A stretch of DNA of 64,000 nt, taken from Atkinsonella hypoxylon. Taxonomy: Eukaryota; Ascomycota; Sordariomycetes; Hypocreales; Clavicipitaceae. The stretch spans positions 62,001 through 126,000 of the forward strand of contig JFHB01000050.1 of assembly GCA_000729835.1 (NCBI GenBank), read 5' to 3'. Each line of letters opens with the position of its first letter. Position 1 is the first letter of the stretch. The position numbers and the translations under genes are program-made. The notes beneath the pieces were generated by a model. That model did no database searches, was not told the DNA's origin, and saw only the letters and a list, made by a program, of their open reading frames with translations. Positions 55,834-64,000 of this stretch are shown here, in pieces.

Positions 55834-57828
55834 TCAAAGTATAGAGGTCTAGTCTGCTTTGCTTTGTCTTGTAATCTGAGCACGATAGTAGCTAGCGAGG
55901 TTATGGGTAAATTTAAATACCATAGCTGCTGACACGAGTGATGAACGATCTGCACCGAATTTTCCAGAAACAGACGCCATTGTGACGAATGGAGACGATA
56001 CGCCAGTGCAACAAGCTGCAGCCTAGGACTTTGACGGAAGAAAACAAGTTGAAAAAAAAAAAAACCCCCTTTCGGAGCGCTAGCAACATCCGGCATCGGA
56101 GGATTAGATCCGTATCCACCAGGCAGGGCCGCACAAGATTTCGGCAAACTTTGTTTGACTGACTGTGAACAAGTGGCTTTAAAAATTAGTCACAGTGCTT
56201 TTGGTGGCTTGATGATGTGTCTTCAGTAACTTCAGGTAGGTACCTAGCAACAGCGAGGCCCCTTCTATAAATAACATCGGCGACTTTCCACAGTCCCGCC
56301 CTTTCCTTCCGGCTCTCATGCTGTGTACGTAGTATCTGATCTTTTCCAAGAACCTCCTATTGAAGGGATGGTTTGGATGATGCCAACAAGTGTGCTGAGG
56401 TCCGGGGATTCCCATGGAAACTTGCAGCCATGAGAATATCCCGAGCAGGTAGACGCTTCTTGCTTTTTGCATTTCAAGCATCATTTTGTAACGAAGGATG
56501 CACGGAATGGATGGTCTTGCCATGATAAATCCTGTACGCTCGGCTTCTGCATCGCTGAGTAGACTAGGCTAGATCGAGTTTAATCGACAGGCTAGCGAGA
56601 TTCTAGGGCAAAAGCTCCTGCATGGCCGAATTAGCGTAGATATCGATCGTGCTCTTTTCGTGAGCCATCTGAGCCTTCTGCTTCCTATCTGTGATATGTT
56701 CACCTTCCGTCACGGCTCATGGGCCGTTCAGCTCTTTCCTCTCAAGCGAGACAGCTGGTTTTAATCCTCTCTTCTCCGAGTTTGTTGTTTTCTTTCTTCT
56801 ATTCTCAATCATATCCTGACAAAATCACATTCGGAAGATTCATCCTTCATTCTCATTGTCTCCGTTGCACATACTTGATACATCATCCGCTACATCTTCT
56901 TCCGCTGGCCGCCTTCGACAGGTACATGCCATGCAACAGTGAAGTTAATGGGTAGATAGATCTGTGAAACAGAAAGCCTGGCTCCAGCCCAGAGTTCGAA
57001 GTTTGACTGGGTTATTGCTAGCGCGTGATCCCGCTGGGAAAGGTCTTGATTATCGGGTGATTGTTAGGAACAGCAAGAACGTTGTGCCACAATATTCAGA
57101 GGGACTTGATGCCCTAGTCAGCCCTAGGGCCATTGATATGACCACTTGAAGTGAGGTTATTCATCATCTATCATGGTATCGAGCGCGGTGCGTGGTGTAG
57201 CATAGTAAATCTTCAGTCGTGATACAGCGTACTCGTCAGTGTAAAACGGGGATATATAAGGTAGGGCAGGCGAACGTAGAGCTTAATCTCGAGGATACCC
57301 GCCAGCTAATGTACATTTTGTTGCAAAGCCCTATGAAGTTCGGGGTCCGTACGCTCTAGACTATAAAATCGCATACATCGTTGCTTGGGGCGACTACAAT
57401 CATATATAGAGTCGCAATACAGGCGGGGATTGACCGAATACTCGTGAAAAGTACTATATTGTTTCCCCTCTCCTATTACTTCACTCATATAGTTAGTTAT
57501 AGTACTTAACGTATCGAAATACAAGGCGTAACTTACCACAAATGCATCGAACGTCCACTGCTACCTCAGGATTAATTCTGGCTACATCCGCTATAACGGC
57601 TAAATACCGCAGGCAGACATCCAATAATGCAAGCCTCTCCACTGCCACTATCTCGTTATCCTTAAACGCCTATACTCCTTCGCTCCGGTTTAACATCCGA
57701 GGGGTGGGCTCAGTGTATGGTGAGGCCTGCACGGCTGCTTCTCTAATTGCCTGCCACCCTAGTAGAGGCGTGACTAGGCAGGTAGTTGCGTAATCTATGT
57801 CGCTGGGTATAGCTGTAATCCTTATAAG

Positions 57829-57928
57829 AGGAAGGTGTAATCCTATAAGAGGAAGGAGGGACTAGAGGCGGCGATGAAGGAAGGGAGGAAGAAAGGAAGA
57901 AAGGAAGGGAAGTAATAAAGGAAAGAAG
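57829..57928. repeat. Purine-rich (GGAA/GAAA)n tract
   Basis: About 100 bp almost entirely of A and G on the + strand (AGGAAGG, GGAAGAAAGG units). Low-complexity DNA able to form unusual structures. The 12-mer CCTATAAGAGGA recurs just upstream. Confidence 0.75.
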
Positions 57929-58021
57929 GAGTATTGTAGTAAAAGCGTTGGCCTAGGTCACGTGAACTGTAAGGTTTTTCTTATCTTATATTCTATGAAT
58001 CTAAATAAAGATACAACTAAC

Positions 58022-58129
58022 TTGAGATCTGTAGATCTGAACGGAGGTAGGACCTGTTTGAGATCTGCAGATCTAAAAGAATGTACAACCTGTTTAATAT
58101 CTTGAGATATAAACAAAGGTAGGACCGCT
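58022..58129 (-). repeat. Three 36-bp tandem units (12-codon periodicity)
   Basis: Units 58022-58057, 58058-58093 and 58094-58129 are each exactly 36 bp and related (cores GAGATCTG(T/C)AGATCT and GGTAGGACC(T/G)). On the - strand they stay open and would encode three 12-residue repeats (RSYLCLYLKILN-type) at the end of a 92-residue ORF (58017-58295). The multiple-of-three spacing hints at former coding sequence. Confidence 0.7.
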
Positions 58130-58425
58130 TTGCGATGTGAGTGACATCGAAATTGACTAGTGAAAGTTCTACTTTTGCTCGTTTGGCCTCCCTAGAGCCG
58201 GTGTTTTTCTCTAGCACTTCCTGATAGTTCCCACTCCGGGCAATATCCGATTCTGATAATGGCCATGTCGTTGTAGAAATTGAAGCTAGATTCAAACGGG
58301 GTGCCGGCCCCGGTGATCAGCGTAGGCCAAAATATCTCGCCTCCAGGCGAAGCCTGGGTCCACAGAAAGGAAGGATGTACTCATGGCAGACTTCCATTAC
58401 AAACTTATATAGACAGGCGTGAGCA

Positions 58426-58861
58426 ATGACAACTGGCCAGTGTCCATACGAGTATCTTGTGAGTCAATATGGCAAGTACCATTTCTGGCCCTTCATCGGC
58501 ACTCTGAAACCTTCCCTTCGTGTAAAAGATCCAGTCAAGTACGCCTTAGTGCTCGACATCATGGACGTGGTGCACTTCTGCACAATACTCGTTGACGGCA
58601 TCGCCGACTAAAGCCTGCTGCGCAATAATAACGCTGCCGCCCATGTTGTGTTTGGCGTAAATGAGACCGCCAACAGAGCACCTCGTGCTGATGCGCATGG
58701 TTGACCGGGCTATGCGCGAGAACTCCGTGCTCAAGACGCGAGAGGATGTCCACCGAGGCCAGAATGAGTCGCTTATGTGGCGCCGACGGGCTGAAGACAT
58801 TCCCATGTGGTGATAACGAGCGATTAGCAGCCTACAGGCCCATGCCGAGCCTCAAAACAAT
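58426..58861 (+). pseudogene. Polyprenyl (GGPP-type) synthase pseudogene fragment
   Basis: Translated pieces match a fungal trans-prenyltransferase (polyprenyl synthetase) domain, either a GGPP synthase or the prenyltransferase half of a chimeric terpene synthase: PYEYLVSQYGKYHFWPFIG, DPVKYALVLDIMDVVH, LRNNNAAAHVVFGVNETANR, LMRMVDRAMRENSVLK, EDVHRGQNESLMW and DGLKTFPCGDNERLAAYR. Lesions: the first Asp-rich motif has lost an Asp (VDGIAD) and is followed by a TAA stop (58609-58611); one extra base follows ANRA; two or three codons are missing before EDVHRG; and the frame shifts again after MWRR. The copy ends abruptly at about 58861, where a TIR-element copy begins. Both halves beyond this are missing. 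The enzyme family joins IPP to allylic diphosphates; this copy cannot. Confidence 0.8.
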
Positions 58862-58864
58862 TTT

Positions 58865-59435
58865 TAGGCAGAATAGCATATGCCCTGCATATGGTCAGTG
58901 TATACTAATTATATAGTGTTAATTTTTATTAAATATTAGTAGGGATTATATTAGTACCTTTTGAGTAAATACTTACCTTCTTTCTTCTCTCTATATTCAT
59001 TCTTTCCCTTCCTTATGTATTACACTTATTGTCAACAGGTAGCTGCAACACCTGCTATAACACCAGCAGTCTTGACACCAGTAACGATAGGAGCTTCACA
59101 ACAAGCTCCAGACAACATCAGCATCAACAGCTTTCAACAAGCATCGTCAGCTTCCAACAAATACAACAGAACCTAGATACATCAACTAGGTATGGCATTC
59201 ACGGATAGAATAGAAAGGTAGGCAACCCTCTTAGCGCAGCTGTAAGTAGAAGGCCGGGTGGATATATATAGAACTCTTTTTATCTCCCTTAGTTGGTTGG
59301 AATTAATACACTTGGATTTTGCATGTGCTCAACATGTGCTTAGTATATGCTAAAATCTTCACCACCTGCCTAATTAGGCCACCTTATGGCCCCACCTGGA
59401 CCCTCAGGCAAATAGGTTGGACCTGAGATTTACTG
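58865..59435. mobile_element. 5'-truncated TIR transposon copy
   Basis: It begins with TAGGCAGAATAGCATATGC, shared exactly with 23861-23879, and ends at 59418-59435 with TGGACCTGAGATTTACTG, the inverse of the terminal repeat seen at 23796. The left terminal repeat is missing here. The interior has a 71-codon ORF (58961-59176) rich in Gln, Ser and Thr, with no transposase motif. It directly abuts the prenyl-synthase relic and lies just upstream of the helicase gene. Confidence 0.65.
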
Positions 59436-59594
59436 TGTTTCCGTAATTAAGCAAGCCTTGATGTTTCATATGATGACTTATCCAAATGACCCGGGAAACT
59501 TATATCAGGCAGTCCCGATTGCCGTACTGCTGTTTCCATATCTACTACCATCGGGTTGAGTATTCCTTTGCTGGATTTGTGGGTTGGAACCAAG

Positions 59595-61912
59595 ATGATT
59601 GCCCAGTCATTCTTGAAATGGCACACAATCGCCCGGGCATGGCCAGTCTCATACACCGGAAAGCCTCCGGTAAGTGACGGAAAACATCTACAGTGCTAGT
59701 GATGATACAGGCAGGGTAATGTGAAAGATCTATAGCACTGATAAGACGCTAGTTCCAGGTCCCTTGCCTTGGTGGCTCTTTTCGCTCCTTTACAAACACG
59801 GATAACTTTCTTAACCGTCGAAAAAAGAAATATCTATTTACCCCATCTAAGAAGCAGCAAGAGATCGCAGAATTCTGCAGCACGAAGAATGTTGTTGTGT
59901 CAGCTCGGCCTGGCTCAGGCAAAACGGCTACGGCTGAAGCTATCGTAGCTTCCTACCCAGACAAGCGAGTAGCTGTGCTCACCTACTCCAAGAGACTTCA
60001 GCTGGAAACTTATCGACGGCTTCGCACCTACTCTAACTGCGAAGTCTTCACTTTTCACGCCATGGCCGGCTTACTTTTCGGGACCCTTGTCCGCGACGAC
60101 GCTGTTCTGGTGGAGCAGAGAAAAGGAGCCCTTGATCGCAGGGAGTCCCCTCAGTGGGATCCCGCGCCCTTTGACATCATTGTCTTGGATGAGTTTCAAG
60201 ACTGTACCGAACTCCTCTTCTGGCTAACTAACTGCTTCATCCTCGCCAATGACCAGAAGGCGGGCGGTCAATCTGCCCGTCTCGTCGTCCTAGGCGACGA
60301 GCGACAATCCATCTACGGATTCCGTGGCGCCGATGACCGCTACCTTTCTTTAGCTCCAGAACTGCTGGGTCCTATCAACCCCTATCCCTTTGTCAGGGCT
60401 CAGTTGGACCAAAGCTTTCGACTATCGAGCCACACAGTCCGGTTCATCAACAACACTTATCTCGGTGGCGAATCATATATCACCAGCTCCAAGCCTGGCC
60501 CTAAACCCATCGTCATAAGGTGTCACCGTTGGGACTGCAACGCGTTGGCCGAGCAGCTGTCGACCCTGATCAAGCGCTACGGAGCCAAGAATACCGCAAT
60601 CATAGCGCCGGCTGTGCGTAAACGCGGGCCTTTGCAGGAGGTGGTCAATATCTTGTCGAAGCGGTATAGCGTGCCCATTGCTGTATCAATCGAAGACGAG
60701 GTTCCCCTAGATGAGAGGGTAATCGAAGGCAAGATGTGCGTTTCCACCATTCACCAGTTCAAAGGCAGCGAGCGTGATTTGGTCATCCTTTTCAACCTCG
60801 ACGCCTCTTTTTTTGAGTATTTTGGTCGCAATCTCCCCGATGACAGATGTCCCAACGAGATTTTCGTGGCTCTGACGCGTGCTGCGGAACAGCTTGTCTT
60901 GATCCACTTCGAGGAGGAGAAGCTCATGCCTTTTACATCGGTTGCAGCATTGTACGAGACAGCCAAGATTGTTAATATCACAAGAAATCCGGACAGGATT
61001 GAGCCGCCCCAGGCTCCAGGCCGATCCTTGAAACGCGGACTTATCCTGCCGCGCTCGATCGCGGTCCGAGATATAGCCCGGCACATCAAAAATGTAGATC
61101 TCGACGCCATTGTTGATAGCCACTTGTGTATCCAGGCGCTTTCGCCTCTACCAAAGGATGAGCACATTTGGCTCCTAGACGTCGTGGTTTCAGACAGAAG
61201 AAGGGCGTTCCACGAAGCAGTGAGCGATTTGAATGGCCTTGTCGTTGTCGCAGCCTTCGAGTATGATATATCTGGAACTCTGGACACGCTGGCTCTCAAC
61301 CAAAGCGATATTGACACAATGCTTGCAGTCTGCTCACAGCAGGGTGTTTCTTGGCTTTGTCGAAAGGCCTGTAGCTACGAGGCTAAAGTTTCGGGCTATT
61401 ACCCGCGTAGTATCCAGATGAAAAACCACGCCTTCGATTGGATAGGACCTGACGACCTGGCTCTGGCCCGGAGTCGACTCCGTGCGGAGCTCAGCGAATC
61501 AGCCGCAAACCCTAGGTTTGAGGTTAAAGCCGAGGGACAGTTCAAAATTGATGATCAGAAATGCCAGCTTGTTGGTCGAGCTGACATCGTGGCGGCTATG
61601 TCCAATTCCGACGGCAACAATGTCAGAGATGTTGAGTCTATCTGGGAGATCAAATTTGTCTCACAACTCTCAAACCAGCATGTCATACAGGCATGCACGT
61701 ATGCCTATTTGTTGAAGCTCCCGCGCATTATACTCTACAATGTTCGAAACGGGCAGAAGTGGGAGATTATACCTCGTGACGGGCAAGAGGGGCTAGAGCG
61801 CATGATTGAAAGGGTTCTAAGACTCAGGTACACATCTACAGAAAAGGTGAGTGATGAGGAGTTTACCGAGATTTGTGCAAGGGCAAGGTGGGAAGTGTTG
61901 AGTACACGTTAG
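59595..61912 (+). CDS. UvrD/Rep-type SF1 helicase fused to a PD-(D/E)XK nuclease domain
   Basis: Proposed exons 59595..59669 and 59759..61912, 742 residues; the 89-bp intron has a GTAAGT donor, an ACTGAT branch and a CCAG end. Helicase motifs in order: Q-like FTPSKKQQEIAEF, Walker A SARPGSGKTATA (Lys80), DIIVLDEFQD (164-173), VLGDERQSIYGFRGADD, LDQSFRLS, VSTIHQFKGSERDLVILF (about 353) and IFVALTRAAEQLVLIH. This is a complete SF1A UvrD/Rep set. After about 200 residues of unknown sequence (including LPRSIAVRDIARHIKNVDLD) comes a RecB/Cas4-like nuclease signature: VGRADIVAA (Asp634), IWEIKF (Glu655, Lys657) and a downstream Q-x3-YAYLL (about 669). The predicted activity is ATP-driven 3'-5' DNA unwinding coupled to DNA cleavage; cellular role unknown. 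No stops or frameshifts. The first exon is the least certain part. It is flanked by a transposon relic. Confidence 0.85.
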
Positions 61913-62038
61913 GTGGACGACGGCAGTGAGACGTGTGGAATATGCCAGGGTGTCATGTGTGGATCAAGGATTCTGAGGCAGACACTGAAAGAGAACATAT
62001 ATCATTTGAAGGGAAAAAAAAGAAAGAAAGAATGAAAC

Positions 62039-62061
62039 CATCATCATCATCATCATCATCA
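62039..62061. repeat. (CAT)n trinucleotide microsatellite
   Basis: Seven to eight CAT units just downstream of the helicase gene. Confidence 0.9.
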
Positions 62062-62520
62062 CCAACGAGTACTTGTACCTGTTTGCGAAGGTACTAGCGC
62101 AGGGTGTTCAACCTTTTGTAGAACCTCGAACTGTCCGCTGGCGTAGTTTCACCAGTGCAATGTAAGCGATCAATCTCTTCTTCTTTTTTCTTCATGTCGG
62201 CTTATGTACACCTCTTCGTATTTAATTAAACATGTCTGCTGCTCTTTGCATTACTAGCTTGCCGGCTCGTGGGACCGGCCTGACACTATAAACTGGTAGT
62301 GGTGGAGATTTGCCAGTCAAGAATTGTTGGGATATAGTTATATGCATTCTTATAGGTTTATAATTCACCTCTTTAGTAGGGCGTGTGTCTACCTAAAACA
62401 AGAAGCCGATAGCCGGCCAGCAGGCAGCGGAGCTAAAAACAGCTTCCTAAATATACAAAACCCAAAAGCAAAAACATTACCTCTGCGCTTGCTGGAAATC
62501 GATTCGAGAAGAATTGCTAT

Positions 62521-62680
62521 TGTTACGAACTAGAGGACGGATCCCTCCAGGCATAGCACACGTGACGTGACTGGTCAGAAGTATAAATAGTCAGATTCGC
62601 AGACCAGGCAGAGGGATCGAAAAAAGCATTAGACATATACATTGTCAGAATCAACTGTTCTTATATGAAATGTCAGGACA
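62521..62680 (+). mobile_element. Possible solo LTR or LTR fragment
   Basis: It starts TGTTACGAACTAGAGGACGG, the kind of TGTTA start seen in fungal LTR retrotransposons. It has CACGTGACGTGAC, then TATAAATAG (TATA box) about 65 bp in, and could end at a ...CAGGACA. No flanking target duplication or internal region is found, so this is tentative. Confidence 0.35.
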
Positions 62681-63231
62681 AAGGAGGCGTCTGAACCAGT
62701 AAGCGGTTGTTTCTGATACAACTAGATATGTCGACACTTGTATGTTGCCATGCCGGAGCAGAAGTGACTGCCGGTGGGTGACGTTGATGTACGTAGTATT
62801 TGTCGGGACACTGAACCGGTCAGACGACGGTCAATCATGTAGTGTTTCTCAATGTGAACCTCGTGATTGCGTGATTGCGTGATCGTATCATGAGTATCCT
62901 CGTACTCGGACTACAGTAATCAAACAACAATAGATCACACGTCCGCATCACGTTCATCAATGAAAGCTGGGGAAGACACTCTTTGACATAGACAACAACC
63001 TTTGCAATTTATGAAGCTAATCGTGAATGTAATACCGGGCACCACATGGGTGCATTCGCGTGCCGCGCACAAACAATCATCAGATGCTGCGCGAATAGAT
63101 CAGAAACCTCGTCTGAATGCCATGCAGGGAGAAATAATATATATGCTCGACATGAAACTGCATAAACCTTTTTGTATATCAACGATACTGCAAGCCTACG
63201 CAGCCAACAGCTGCCCTAGCTATCATGACCA

Positions 63232-63927
63232 TCACATGGTACCCCAGACCATGCCCAAGCGTTGGAAGAACGAGAAGAGGGATCCGGCAGGAATGTAACC
63301 TCCGTAGGTCGACTCCCACCAAGCTGCGAACGAGCCTGCTACACGTCAGATATAGTACAGCAACTCGGGGAATTCCGTCGCACGGTATATAGGGGGTGAA
63401 ACTTTTTTAGATCGCGAGAACTCACCGGCTACGGGACCAAGTTCGCTAAATCCCAAAAGCTCCAGAACCCAGGGAGCCATGACGGCGAGTACCCCCAATG
63501 CCAAGATTGTCAACAGCACAGCACATGCTGTTTCTGTAGGATGGTCTTTGACAGATTGAACGAGGTCGTGGAATGCAGTTTCAGCAGCCTGGGAGGCCTT
63601 ACAGTAGGCATCTCTCATTGCCGCGCCCATCTTCTCTGGTCCATCCTTCAATGCCTCTGCGAGGGTCGCTAGTACTCTCTTTGCCAGTTCCTCCGACCAC
63701 CCCGTACCAACGACCTCATCCACCTGCGTTCGCAAATCTTCCTTGTCACCTGCTGAGAGCAAATGATGAACGACGTTTCGCGATAGCTGTTGAAGGTGAG
63801 ATGGGCTTGATTTAGCTGGTAGAAGTAGCTCGATGGATGACTTCTCTGTTGCATACTCAGAGTCTATAGCATAGCTCGGAGATGCACCGGCTGGAAAGCA
63901 GCAGAGAAGGAATTGTGACAAAGTCAT
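63232..63927 (-). CDS. Interferon-induced 6-16 (ISG12/IFI27)-like membrane protein
   Basis: Two exons, complement(63232..63338, 63426..63927), 202 residues; the 87-bp intron has a GTGAGT donor and TGTAG acceptor. The N-terminus MTLSQFLLCCFPAGASPSYA may be a weak signal or anchor. Residues ~25-130 are helical and charged. A hydrophobic segment (CAVLLTILALGVLAVMAPWV) is followed across the splice junction by ELLGFSELGPVAGSFAAWWE, then STYGGYIPAGSLFSFFQRLG. The small-residue-rich GPVAGS...G...AGSLF pattern is the IFI6/ISG12 domain, found in animals as mitochondrial/ER membrane apoptosis modulators and scattered in fungi, where its role is unknown. Without splicing the ORF would end early in a nonsense tail (EFSRSKKVSP), so the second exon is needed for the domain. 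Confidence 0.8.
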
Positions 63928-64000
63928 TGTGCGTCGGATTGTGCAGCGGAGCTTGTTCTGGGTGTTGATCGATTGGGGGCCCTGTCTGGAAGAGAAGCTG

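Larger units (their letters stand above)
55834..58425. other. Gene-poor interval with decayed repeats
   Basis: A 2.6-kb stretch. It holds an A-tract at 56054-56064, a LTR/primer-site-like word at 57165-57190, a purine-rich run (about 57829-57928) and a 36-bp triplicate repeat (58022-58129). ORFs at 57306-57539 (-) and 57542-57793 (+) show no recognisable domain and look like decayed sequence. No intact gene seen. Confidence 0.45.
61913..63231. other. Intergenic region between helicase and ISG12-like gene
   Basis: A 1.3-kb stretch with a (CAT)n microsatellite (62039-62061), a possible LTR fragment (62521-62680) and no supported gene. Confidence 0.45.

Noticed and set aside
57165..57190. LTR end plus copia-type primer-binding site (TGGTATCGAGCG)
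   Set aside because: It resembles the usual TGGTATCAGAGC only partly, with no gag/pol remnants or matching LTR nearby.
63002..63298. 98-codon + strand ORF
   Set aside because: It overlaps the second exon of the ISG12-like gene antisense; the spliced - strand product carries the recognisable domain.
1..64000. CRISPR array, bacterial operon or rRNA genes
   Set aside because: No regularly spaced repeats, no ribosome-binding-site-led gene strings and no rRNA signatures; the genes are intron-bearing fungal genes.

Overview
The window is nuclear DNA of a filamentous ascomycete, most likely a sordariomycete close to Hypocreales. Nearly all genes have 50-100 bp GT-AG introns with CTNAY-like branch points. 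The housekeeping genes (fab1, mdm12, vps28, noc2, cdc26, eIF4E) are of Pezizomycotina type. The species cannot be named from the sequence. There are no bacterial operons, no CRISPR array and no rRNA genes. Exon joins were worked out by hand from splice signals, frame and family motifs.

Layout. 1-7.9 kb: an FHA-domain protein kinase (-), a hypothetical basic protein (+), then about 4 kb without a supportable gene. 7.9-18.8 kb: a disordered hypothetical protein (+), the small APC/C subunit Cdc26 (+), a Ted1/Cdc1-type ER metallophosphoesterase (-) and a 1,692-residue PhoD-like phosphatase in four exons (-). 18.8-24.9 kb is a decayed zone. It holds a thiol methyltransferase (TPMT family) pseudogene broken by a 4-bp duplication and a ~490 bp insertion that contains a MITE-like element, an intron-bearing tRNA-Ile(AAU), a 371-bp inverted-repeat element and one end of a dispersed TIR element. 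24.9-33.6 kb: a secreted M43 metalloprotease (+), eIF4E (+), a mitochondrial-type acyl/malonyl-CoA synthetase (-) and a BolA protein (+). 34-54 kb is a dense housekeeping block: an unknown 606-residue protein (-), Fab1/PIKfyve lipid kinase (+), Mdm12 (+), Vps28 (-), Noc2 (+) and a Cep57/Ppc89-like spindle-pole coiled-coil protein (-). 54.5-64 kb is accessory again: an alpha/beta hydrolase with a probable GC-AG intron (+), a short polyprenyl (GGPP-type) synthase pseudogene cut off by a TIR-element copy, an intact UvrD/Rep-type helicase fused to a PD-(D/E)XK nuclease domain (+), and an interferon-induced 6-16 (ISG12)-like membrane protein (-).

How the genes relate. There are no operons; neighbours are mostly unrelated and independently transcribed. 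One loose theme in the core block is endomembrane and organelle biology: Fab1 and Vps28 both act at the endosome/multivesicular body, Mdm12 at ER-mitochondria contacts, and the Ted1-like enzyme in the ER. The most unusual gene is the helicase-nuclease fusion at 59.6-61.9 kb, which sits beside a transposon relic and a dead terpenoid-pathway gene. Next in interest are the two pseudogenes and their transposon scars.
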